64,000 bases of DNA. Source: Chrysophaeum taylorii. Its lineage: Eukaryota; Sar; Pelagophyceae; Pelagomonadales; Pelagomonadaceae. The stretch lies in the NCBI GenBank assembly GCA_029834535.1, contig JAQMWT010000230.1:62001-126000 (forward strand), in the 5' to 3' direction. Of the stretch, positions 9,516 through 19,108 are shown in pieces. A model generated the notes under the pieces. The model was given only the letters and a program-made list of their open reading frames with translations. It did not search any database and had not been told where the DNA came from. How positions within the stretch are numbered: the stretch's first letter is position 1; every line of letters starts with the position of its first letter. The translations under genes were made by a program, and so were the position numbers.

Positions 9516-10472
9516 TTACGGCTTGGTGGCCCATGGCGGTGGCACCGCGCCAGCGTTATCGAGAGCCCGTTGCTTTTGGCGCAGGGACTCAGTCCAGGCG
9601 CTGTTCGCGCGGATGCGGTCGTCGACGACGGCGGCTGCCCGCTTGAGGGCGTCGAACCAGGCCGCCCACTTATCGAGGTCTCGAGTGGGGTCCGGCTCGG
9701 CCATGACAAGAAAGTCTTCGTCGTCGAGGACGACGAGCTCAAAGCCGACAGCATAGAGACCCTTCCGGGCTTTGAAGTCGCGGCGAAAGGCGTCGCTCTC
9801 GCATCGGAGCCTGCGTCTGGCGTCGACGTCGGGTCTTTCGAGGATCGCGCCGAGGAGGAGAGCGAGGGACACGGCGGTGGTCTCGTCGGCGGCGTCGAGC
9901 GCGGCGGCAAGCGCCTCGGGGCCGCGGAGCGCGCGGCGCGATTCTTCGACTTTCCGCGCTCGGTCCTCGGCTCTCTCGCGTCTCGCCTCGTCGGCCGCCC
10001 GTCGCTTCGCCGCATCGGCCTCGAGGAGCGCGAGCCTCGGAGGGGCGGGCAACGGCTTGAGCGACGGCTCCAGAAGCAGCGTGATCTTCTCGTCTGGCGG
10101 AGGGGTAGGCGGTTCGAGGTTCGCGAGGTCGCGAGCGGCGAGTCTCAACGCCTCCAAGCGCTCCAACGCGACGCGGGCGCGCGCGCGCGTCGCCTCCCCG
10201 TAGCGCGGGACCGTCGTCATGACGCGCGCCGCCTCCATCTCCTCGAGGACTTGCGGCGGCGTCGTCCCCGCGCAAACGTCGGCGCGGCACGCGTCGAGGG
10301 CGACTAGGTAGGCCGATGACGTCACCTCGTTGACGGCGGACAGGTTCGACCGGACCTCTTCGCCTCGGGCGAAAAGCGCGCCGCTCGCACACGACTCAAA
10401 GACGGCCCCGGCGCTCACCTCCAAACGGCGCTCTGCCTCCAAAACCTCGCGTTCGAGCTTCGCGACGCTCAT
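9516..10472 (-). CDS. Coiled-coil protein with a C-terminal PUB-like domain
   Basis: The 318-residue protein starts MSVAKLEREVLEAERRLEVS. The N-terminal half is helical and charged. The middle is Ala/Arg-rich (AKRRAADEARRERAEDRARK) and likely coiled coil. Residues about 195-265 resemble a PUB/PUG domain: LLLGAILERPDVDARRRLRC then DAFRRDFKARKGLYAVGFEL, matching the family pattern of helix, NP, YR.ir..n..F, and the GF turn. PUB domains bind the tail of the AAA ATPase p97/CDC48 in ubiquitin-linked pathways. A p97 cofactor role is inference. Its start codon lies only 12 bp after the RhoGDI stop on the same strand, so it has almost no private promoter space. Confidence 0.6.
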   Translation of the reverse strand: MSVAKLEREVLEAERRLEVSAGAVFESCASGALFARGEEVRSNLSAVNEVTSSAYLVALDACRADVCAGTTPPQVLEEMEAARVMTTVPRYGEATRARARVALERLEALRLAARDLANLEPPTPPPDEKITLLLEPSLKPLPAPPRLALLEADAAKRRAADEARRERAEDRARKVEESRRALRGPEALAAALDAADETTAVSLALLLGAILERPDVDARRRLRCESDAFRRDFKARKGLYAVGFELVVLDDEDFLVMAEPDPTRDLDKWAAWFDALKRAAAVVDDRIRANSAWTESLRQKQRALDNAGAVPPPWATKP

Positions 10473-10484
10473 TATTATTTACCC

Positions 10485-11132
10485 TTACTTGCCAACCTTG
10501 AGGGGATAGCTGTACTCGAGGTGGACGACGCCGTCCGAGTCGACGAACTTGTCGGTGGCCGTGTAGCTCCCGCGGTACATCATGCCCTTCGGCGTCTCCA
10601 TCCATCCGTGCCGGGGAAATTCGAAGACGTGGGCCGCGGTCTGCGGGGGGTACGACCCGATCATCAGCTCGTCCGCCTGGGACACGCCCATCTTTTTCGT
10701 CTTGTTGCAGAACTTGAGCCCGGCGAGAATCTCGTGCTGGACGCGAAACGAGATACGGAACTTGTACTCGACCTACGCAGCAGCAGTACCTTACTTTTTT
10801 TCTTCTCAACCAGGGAGGGAGGGAGGGAGGGAGGGGTTCTCTCTCACCCCTTCCTTGATACTCATGCCGTTCTGCTTGAGCAACATCATGCCCGCGGGAT
10901 TGTCGAGCGTGAACACGAGGTCAGGAGCCGCGCCGTTAAACATGACGCGAAATTCCGTCACGATGAGCTTGCGCGGATCGCTCGCATCTCCCAAGTCACC
11001 CTTGGCCGCCGCCCCGAGCAGCTGCTCCTTGTACTTGCGCAGGCTCTCGTCCTCCGCGTCGGCCTGCAGCAGCTCCCCGACGTTCCCCGACGCCTTGGGC
11101 GCGTTGTACGCTTCTTGGCTCTCCGCCGCCAT
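10485..11132 (-). CDS. Rho GDP-dissociation inhibitor (RhoGDI), two exons
   Basis: Exon 1 is 11132-10848 and exon 2 is 10772-10485, separated by a 75-bp GT...AG intron (10847-10773, phase 0). The spliced protein has 190 residues, close to the ~200 of animal RhoGDI. Exon 1 carries DESLRKYKEQLLG and LIVTEFRVMF, and exon 2 begins VEYKFRISFRVQHEILAGLK and continues to GMMYRGSYTATDKFVDSDGV, the immunoglobulin-like prenyl-binding domain. The junction reads ...SIKEG|VEYKFRISF, matching the conserved EGVEYRIKISFRV of known RhoGDIs, which supports the splice sites. It extracts prenylated Rho/Rac GTPases from membranes and holds them in the cytosol. It is divergent from the next gene across 183 bp. Confidence 0.93.
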
Positions 11133-11315
11133 CGACCCTTTTTACCCGTACCCTAACCCTTTTCTTGTTCCGAGACGAGACGCTGCCCCCTTGTAGAGGA
11201 GATGGATGACGTGGTCTTCATTTGGATGACGCGATGATGCAGCATGTACGTTGATTTTGAATTTCGATCTTTTGAGAGCTTTCTTTTTGGGTCCCCATCA
11301 GAGTTCTTCTGAAAG
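11133..11315. promoter_or_regulatory. Divergent upstream region with a CCCTAACCC element
   Basis: The 183 bp between RhoGDI (minus) and the membrane protein gene (plus) contain ACCCTAACCCTTTTC near 11150, a telo-box-like motif seen near other starts in the window. Regulatory function is inferred. Confidence 0.4.
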
Positions 11316-12308
11316 ATGGCCAAGCTGTTGAGCCACCACGATCCTAAACGGATCCACGCGACGACGGGTCTTCTGGCCCTCGTGCACTTTGTGTACAGGG
11401 GGGTGCTCTTCGCGCGGACGGGGTCTTCTTTCCCGACCTGGGAGCCCCGGTGGGCTGGAATCGGGGGAGCGTGCATCCACCTTGTGCTCCACGCCACGAG
11501 CTTCATCCCGCCGCTGCCGGAGAAGCGCATCATGGCCAAGCCGATGATCTGGCCCGAATTTCGCGTGCACAACGCGATTTTCGGGTGCCGGCACGCCCTC
11601 GCAACGGTCGCGGCGCTCGTCGCTCGAGACGTCGACGTCCCTTTCTTCGTCCAGCTCGGCATCGTCGCCGCGTTTGTGTTTGGGCCCAGCGCGATCGCCA
11701 CGTGGGCCTCGAGAGTCTACGGCGATCCTGTCAATCGCACGACGAACAGCATGGCCTACCCCCCGAACGTCGCGGAGGGGGAGCGCCAAAATACAAAAAA
11801 ATGGTACGCGAACGCCCAATTTGGGGCTACGTTTATGTGCACTACCTTGTCGCCGACCTGTTGTTTTTGGCCCGTCTTGGCCATCGAGCTCTCGCCGTTC
11901 ATGATGACCCTGGTGCGCAAGAACCTGGCCTCGACCACGTCCTACCACCGGGTCTACACCCTCGCTCTCCTCGTCCCTTACTTTATCCTTACGCGGGCAT
12001 TTTTGGCCCAGCTCGGCCGGTCGACGCCCGAACCGGAGATGCTGACTCCGTACTTGGGCCTCGGCATGATTTCTGCATGCCTCGCACCGCCGTTGCGCCG
12101 CGCCGGCGCCTCGAAACCTCTCGCCCTCTCGACGTTTATCCTCGCCTTTGTCCTCGCGCGCCTAGGACCGTTGAACCGCCTTTTTCTCAAATCACTCGTC
12201 GCTTCCGTCGTCGGCGGCCTTCTCTTCACGCCCTTCAACGAGGCCCGATGGATGTGCGTGCCGACCCGCACCAATCCCTCGCGCACCCCCATCCAAGTCT
12301 CCGGCTAG
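11316..12308 (+). CDS. Multi-pass membrane protein of unknown function
   Basis: The 330-residue protein contains roughly six to eight hydrophobic segments, for example LLALVHFVYRGVLF, IGGACIHLVLHATSFI, VAALVARDVDVPFFVQLGIV, LALLVPYFILTRAFLAQL, and ALSTFILAFVLARLG. It has no signal peptide beyond the first membrane helix. A conserved-looking loop is Trp/Pro/His-rich (KPMIWPEFRVHNAIFGCRHA), suggesting a real family, but I cannot name it. No catalytic or transport motif is identifiable. The C-terminal end is hydrophilic. There is no intron. It is a standalone gene, divergent from RhoGDI, and may act in an internal membrane. Confidence 0.7.
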   Translation: MAKLLSHHDPKRIHATTGLLALVHFVYRGVLFARTGSSFPTWEPRWAGIGGACIHLVLHATSFIPPLPEKRIMAKPMIWPEFRVHNAIFGCRHALATVAALVARDVDVPFFVQLGIVAAFVFGPSAIATWASRVYGDPVNRTTNSMAYPPNVAEGERQNTKKWYANAQFGATFMCTTLSPTCCFWPVLAIELSPFMMTLVRKNLASTTSYHRVYTLALLVPYFILTRAFLAQLGRSTPEPEMLTPYLGLGMISACLAPPLRRAGASKPLALSTFILAFVLARLGPLNRLFLKSLVASVVGGLLFTPFNEARWMCVPTRTNPSRTPIQVSG

Positions 12309-12867
12309 GCAATCAGCCTGCTACACCTCGCACCGCCACCACCTATTGTTGTTGTTGTTTTGTTGCACACGATGGTTGATTTCACACACACACACCTCTC
12401 GAGGAGGAGCCGTGTGTTTGTTTGTTTGTTTGTTCCTCCGACTTGTTCCTCAAAAAAAGTCTTCTTTCTCGTCACCACCTAAGATTTTTTTGTGTGTCAA
12501 TTACCTCCAAGCTGCCAGTCCAAGATAAAGATGAAAATTTAATCACCAGTCGACACCATTTGGAGGTGGTTTCGAATCTTCCATCATACCTTGCAGATTC
12601 GAACAACTAGAGTGATGACTGACTGTCTTTAAATGTCGACTGCTAAGAGGGGGGGGGGGTGTGATGACTGACTGACTGACTGACTGTAATAATAATAATA
12701 ACAAGCTACGGTATTGAATTCGAGAATTTTGAGTTTGGGCGGCGGGCGACCTCTGCCGTTTCGTCCCTGCGGTGACGCCGCGACGACAACCACTGCAGTC
12801 GGTCGTTGTCGTTGTCGTTGTCGCTGTGGTTTGTGCGGCAATATTATTAGATTTCTGGGGGTGCTAG
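12309..12867. other. Intergenic spacer rich in simple repeats
   Basis: This spacer lies between the membrane protein and the 3' end of the channel gene. It holds (TTG)n, (CA)n, (TTTG)n, (GACT)n at about 12660-12684 and (AAT)n, plus the dispersed TTTAAATGTCGACTGC repeat. No ORF is supported. Confidence 0.6.
12625..12656 (+). repeat. Short copy of the TTTAAATGTCGACTGC dispersed repeat
   Basis: About 30 bp here (TTTAAATGTCGACTGCTAAG followed by a G run) match exactly the start of the two 121-bp repeats at 23361 and 24051. Homology stops after the G run, where (GACT)n begins. A divergent minus-strand copy lies at about 19280-19316. Confidence 0.85.
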
Positions 12868-15800
12868 TTATGCGGCGTCCGTTGTGCGGGAGTCGAAGTG
12901 GTGAGCTGGCGCCAGGATGAGGAGCCACTTCGGGAAGAAGTAGCTCGGCGGGATCCGGTAATGGCTGACGAGCATGGGCAACCACAGTCGCTCAATCGCG
13001 AGAATGATCTGCGATTTCTCGTGGAGCATCTCCTGAACGGCGGATGCCTTAACCTGCGCAAGAAGAGCCGTCGGTCGAGAGAAGAGGAGGACGACGCGGG
13101 CGAGGGGACGTCCTCGTAGGCCGAGTTCATGATGGCAATGAGGAGGTTGAGGACGAGAAGAGCGACGATGAGCATGAAGACCTGCCAAAAAAATCACCCG
13201 AAGACGGCGTGGTGCTAACCTGGAACATGAAGACGACGGTCCCTTGTCGGTCCGGCCACTCGGTTGGCACGAGGTGTTTTTCCTCGGCGACGTGAGCGTA
13301 GAGTCCGGACTGGACGAGGTATACGACGAGCCAGACGGACGGTGGTCTGCGTAGAAGGACGGCAAAGGAGGCGCAGAAGCCCGTGATGAGGACGAGGACG
13401 ATGCCGACGAAGAACCTGACCTCGTAGACGATCTTGACGATCATGCGGACGAGGGGGCCCCACTTCTTGAAGCCTCTGGCGAAGGAAATGATGCGGCACG
13501 TGAAGCAAAGAAGGTTGAGAGCTGCAAAGAAGGCGATGCCGGCCTTGACTTTGGAGAGGAGGAGGGCGTCGACGAAGATTTGGAGACCAAAGCACGCGAG
13601 GTCGAGTATTTTCCAGTGCTTGTGGCTCGAGAAGTAGGCGCCTCGTCCCTGGATGAGCAACTGGCGGACTTCGATGCTGATAAACACCGAGGAGATGAAA
13701 ACGGCGGGCCCAAAGGCAGCGATAGTCACGACGCCCTTGACGCCGGCCTTGGTGGCGCGCGCCGACCACGAGAGGCCGAGGTTGTCGAGCATGCTAAAGT
13801 AGAGCACGCACACGACGACGAGGTGGAGCACGCAGAGTGCGAATTCTGTGAGAAATATCCATCGGCCGTAATGGTCCCATTTGAATTGGATGATGCATTG
13901 GACGAGGACCGAGCCGTAGGCCGTGTAGCTTTCGAGGTCGGCCGAAGACTTGGCGACGAGGGAAAGGACCGAGTCTTTCGCGGGCCCGTCGACGTCCCAT
14001 TTTCCCAGCACGAACTCGAAGGGCACGCGGAGCGCGACCACCTCGGTCTTCTTGCCTTGGGTGAGGTTGCGCGCGTGGTGGCGGAGGAAGAGGCGGTGCA
14101 GCTCGGTTGCCCTGTGGTTTTTCCGATACTCGTCGTTCGAGTAGATCGAGCTCAACGAGGACAACGTTCCGAGCGACGACGACGAGGAATAATGCGGCGC
14201 GAGCGGCCCGCTGTGCCCAAAAAGCTCGAAGATCGACGACGCCGTGCGCCGCGAGCTGAAGATCGAGATCGACTCGCGCTGATCTTGGCTGGCGGACGCT
14301 CGCTCGTCCGCGCCGACCCCCGAGCTCCGGAGGAGCTGCGGCTGCTGCGACGGCGTTCCAGCCGAGCAGCCAAATATGCCGAAATTTGGCGGCGAGCAGG
14401 AGGCGGCGCCCGACGACGGCGATGACGGCGTGCCACCACCACCACCACCACCACCACCCGCGAGGGAGGAAATTGTGAGCAAATACGGATCCCAGAAACC
14501 CGAGGGCGAGTGTTCGTCGCTGCCGGCCGTGATGAATGTCGCGCGCTGCGGCATGAGCGCAAAATTTCGGTTGAGCGGGACGAGCTTGGTGTCGCGCATG
14601 AGCGTGACGCGTTCGAGGAAGCTCAGGTAGAGGTCGGGGTACTTGTCGGCGATGGCTGCCTGGATGTCCATGAACGAGCTCGAAACGAGCGGCGAGTGTC
14701 GGAGCATGTTCATCGTGGCATCGAGCAATTTAGAGAGAACGTTTTTCCGCTCGTGCTCGAGGGCGACCGTGAGCGCGTTGTTGCCATTGACGTCACTCGG
14801 AAAGCCCACGCGGCAGTCGGCGCCGAGGAGCGCGTCGACGGTCGCCGACGTTTTCTTGCGAACGGCGTATTGGAGCAGGCTCTCGCCGGACAACGGGCTC
14901 TGGGCGTTGACGACGGTTGGGTGCTCGCGGAGGATCGTCTCCAACGACTTGCGGTGGTTGAGCGATGCCTGGAGCATCTCGAAGTTCATGCGATCATCCC
15001 ACTTTGGTTCTTTACGTCCGCCGCCGAACGTCGAGAACAACGACCCGCTGCAGTACGCGAACCCCGTCGCCGAGAGCGCGACGTCGTGGGTGCTCGTGTG
15101 CCGCCGGAGCACGAGCTTGGTGATAGGTGGGCGCTCGTACTCGGCGCCGCCAGACAGCTGCCAAATCTCGACGTAGTTTTGCTCGCTCGCGATCGCGAGG
15201 TCGAGCGAGACTGGCGAGAAAGCCAAATTCTGAATGAGGCCTTCTTGCGCGATGGTGTGGACCCGGCACCTGTATTTGAGCGCGTAGATACCAACGACGC
15301 CGTCGACGCCGCCCATGGCGAACCACGTCGCATCGTGGCTTATCGCGACGCAATACACGAAGCCGCCCTGCGGTTCGGTCTCGAAGTCGACCCGACACGC
15401 GCCGCGTCGGTGGTCGACCTGGTAGACGACGCCGCGCTTGTCGCGCCCTCCGACACATAGCAGCGACGCATCCCTCGAGAGCGCGACGCTGTAGACGCGG
15501 TCGCTTCGGCGCACGACGGCGACCTCCGTCCAGCCGGCGTCGACGCGAACGAGATACGCGCGGCAGTCCCACTTGCCGATCGCGAGGTATCGTCCATCCG
15601 CGGACCACGCGACGCTCCACGTAAATGGCGCCCCCTCACCGACCCACGTCGTCTTCTGCCACGCGTGTTCTCCGGTCTCCGCGTCGTAGACGACGACGGC
15701 GTTCGAGTAGTCGCCGGCGGCGACGTACCTCGCCGACGGCTCGACGGCGACGACCCATACCTTAGAGTCGTGGACCGCCGTCCACAGTTCGACCGGGGTC

Positions 15801-18800
15801 TCGCGCAGGCTGTAGCAGCGGCAGCAACAGTCGTCGCCGCCGACGGCGAGGATCGTGCCGCCGCGGTCGAGACTCACGGAGCGCACGACGTCCGAACTCT
15901 CGACCGCGGCGCCCGTCGCGCCGTATTCGACGTGGTGTACGTGCATCTTCGCGTCGAAGCCCCCAAATGCCACGAACTTGCCCGTAAAAGAGAGCGCGAC
16001 ACATCGCACCCTGTCGGCGAGCGCGGTCGCGTACAGACCGGCGCCCGTGGCGACGTCGTGGAGCTGGACTTTCTTGGACGCCCCGCCGAAGAGGACGTCG
16101 TCGCCGTAATAGCTGAGCGCGACGCCGTACACGAGATCCGTGCTCGCGTGCTGGAAGATGAGGCACCGCTGGCCAAAGTCGTAGACGAAGGTGAGATTCC
16201 TCGCACACCCTGCGACTCGCCGCGCGTCGCCGCTCAGGCTCACGCTGCTGACCGCGTGCTCGAATTTCATCGACCACTCTTGGCGCGCGATCGGCGTGCT
16301 GTTCGCCGTCGTCCATTTCTCGTGCAAAGGTGGCGGCGGTGTCCTACGTCCGCTGGATTCGACCTCGCCGTCACCGGTGCACCAACCGGACATGCGAGAG
16401 ATGTAGTTTTCGGTCGTCGCCTGGTGCGGTTTCGTCTCGAGCTGGGCTTCGGTCAGGTCGTACGACCAGACGCACGCCTGCTGCGATTCACCACCAAACG
16501 CAATATATTTGCGCACTTCGCAGTCGGACGACCTCGCGTGTAGCCGTACCATGACGGCCATGCGGTCGCGCTCGCCGAGCGACGACTTGAGGTGCGGGTC
16601 GATGCTGCGCCGCTTGGCCGCCATCTCCTCCGTCGACAGAGACAACCGCCGCGTGAATCGGAGTCGAAACGACGCGCGGCTTCCGGGTTCGCAGCAGCAG
16701 CTCGAGTGGGGAGCGCTCGAGGAATTCGGCCCCCGGGTTGTTTCGACGCGATGCCGAAACTCGATGTACTCGCGTTCGCTCGTCGACACGATGTCCTCGC
16801 GCGGCACGTCGCGAACGACCAGGCCGGTCGGCAACTCGACGTCGTACTTGACAACCTCCGACGCGTGCCGCGGCTGCAGCTGCTGCTGCTGCTTCTCGGT
16901 ACCAGGTTGCTTGCGCTTCTTGTTCTTCGCGCGCTGCTGCATCCATCGCTTCTTAACTTTGGAGAGGTGCGCGAGTCGGAGCACCTTGGGAATCCCGCCA
17001 AACTTGTCTCGCGTTCCAGCCACCATCAACGCGAAGTCGATCCCGATGACCACCAGGTCGAGGACGCAATAGGCGTTTGCGAAAAAGCTTTGGAGCGTGT
17101 GGTGCGTTTGAAGCATGTATACCATTCGGAGCACGACCTCCAACACAAAGATGGCGGTCACCCAGAGGTCGACCAACAGCGTCGCTCGCGCCGCGTTAAC
17201 CCTCGTCGCCCGCAACACTGCGAGCGTGAAGGTCGCCGTCGCCAGCAAAATCACGATGCACAACCATGGCAAACTGTCGAGAGCGTCGAGCATGACTTTC
17301 CCAACGCTCGCACGATTGATTGTCGAAATCCGAAGCACGCCCTCGGCGATTATCGTCGTCTTTCGGCGCGACCCCTCGGCGGCGGCCGCGGCCGCGTGCT
17401 GCACGGACCGCCACTGGTTCCGGTGTCGCAACGACCCGATGCCGCCGAGATTCGACGCAAGACGTGGAACACCCACGCACGCGCTGTTCTTGGATGGGGG
17501 AGGCTTCCCATCTTCTCCGCCTTTTTGGTGCTGCTGCTGCTGTTGTTCTCGAGCCTCGTTGTCGTCGTTTACGACGACGACGACGGCGGCGGCGGCAGAG
17601 GGGGCCGGTGCCGCCACCTTCGCGTTGTTGGAAGGGGCCGTAAACGACGCGCTCTTTGTGAAAACATGGTCTTGGAGTCGTCGTCGTCGTCCTCGTCGTC
17701 GTCCAGAAGACGACGGGTCGTCGCCACGTTCGTCGTCGGGCGCTGCTCCTCTAATCTCGGGCGAGGTCACCCGGCGCGACAGCTGAGGAATAAACGACCG
17801 ACTCTCGAAGTGCGGCCACTTTGAAGGGTGCGTTCCGGGTGTCTCGACCTCGAGAACACCCGATGTGAGCTCGACTTTGGAGCCGCGCCCGTCGTCGAGG
17901 GCGACCTGGTAGGCGACGACGCGGGCGAGCGAAACCCCCCAGACCGTACCCTTGGCGGCAAACTTGTAGACCAGGGCGTGAGTCCGTAAGCAGTAGACGC
18001 AGACGTCGGTGCCGGCGGCCACGGCGACCTCGCGATCGTCCTCGTTGAGCGCGACGGTGTGGACGTCCTTGCCCATTTGCCAGGTCGTGACCCCCGAGAC
18101 GTCGTGCTCGCTCGAGGAGACGGCGGCGGGGTCGTCGACGACGACCGAGAGCGATGCGCGGAACTCGAGGTGGCCGCCAAAGCAGCCAACCGCCAGTCCC
18201 GCCCGTCCCAGCGAAAGCGCGCCCACTTGCTTGGGACATTTTTTCTGAAACAACAAATCGTGCGTTCCGAGGTCGTAGATCGAAACCGCGCAGTCCATAC
18301 CGCCAAAGCCGACGCGCTTGGCGTCGGGCGAGATAGCCACCGTCGTCACCGTGTTTTTCCGCTCGATCTCGAGCCTGCTCGGCGAGATCTCGCTTTTGCG
18401 ATCATTTTTTTCGAGGAATGTCGCGAGGTCGGTCACGCGGATCGTGTCCATGGAGTTGTCGAGGAGGTCGTGGAGCGCCTCCGTCTCCGAGTCGAGCAGC
18501 TGAATTCCCATCGTGTGGGTGAAAAATGCGGCGATCTCGTCGAACTGCACGAGGCCGTCGTTGTTGACGTCGTACTGCGCGATGTGGTGGCAGCTTACTC
18601 CGAGGCTCCGTATGATGTTGCGCAGCAGGTGCGCGACGTCAACTTGTTGGTATTTGGCGCGCTCGCTCGAGTCGGCCATCAGCGGAAACATGTGTGGCTG
18701 CCGCGGCACGAGGGGATCTGGAGGCTTTTTTACGCTCGTCGCCCACGTCGTCGGCTGCTGCTCTGGGTGAACTGACGAAAGTCGGTCGCGCGCCAGCAAC

Positions 18801-19108
18801 CCCGCCAGGTGACGACCACCCTCTTCGCTGCTGAAAGCGTCGTCGGACACGCGCTCCGCGACGAGCATCCCGCGCAAGAGGCCGAGGACGGCGGGATTCT
18901 CGCGCGCGAGCGCCTCTCGTAGGGCCGCCATTTCGTTCATGGTCAGCGCCTCGTCCGCCTCCTTTCCCAGCTCTAGCCGCAGCGCGCTCGTAAGCGCGTG
19001 ACACACGACGTTCGCAATTGGCCGGAGTCGCGACGGCGACTCGTCATCGACGGCATCTCTCAACAATCGGTTGCAGGTCCCCGACTTCTCGAGGGTCGAC
19101 GCCGACAT
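12868..19108 (-). CDS. Giant composite channel: EF-hand, WD40, voltage-sensor-like, WD40, ankyrin, TRP-like pore; three exons
   Basis: Exons: 19108-13220, 13181-13110 and 13053-12868, with GT-AG introns of 38 and 56 bp. The spliced protein is 2048 residues. A canonical EF-hand loop DVNNDGLVQFDE is at about 179-190. A first WD40 block spans about 255-440. A four-helix voltage-sensor-like segment is at 604-716 (WVTAIFVLEVVLRMVYM, VLDLVVIGIDFALM, then basic VLRLAHLSKVKKRW). A second WD40 block covers about 850-1360. Ankyrin-like repeats lie near 1370-1480 (SGESLLQYAVRKKTSATVDA, DVNGNNALTVALEHERKNVL). A TRP-like six-helix channel starts at about 1749 and ends in VALLVLNLLIAIMNSAYEDV, the hallmark TRP S6. 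The splice joins restore YEDVKASAVQEMLHEK, as in TRP C-linkers. It is probably a Ca2+-regulated cation channel; gating mode is unknown. Confidence 0.85.

Noticed and set aside
11150-11162. Telomeric repeat
   Set aside because: Only about one and a half CCCTAA units next to a start codon; too short for telomere sequence.
13580-16543. Plus-strand ORFs opposite the large channel gene
   Set aside because: Charged Arg/Glu/Val-rich shadows without recognisable domains.
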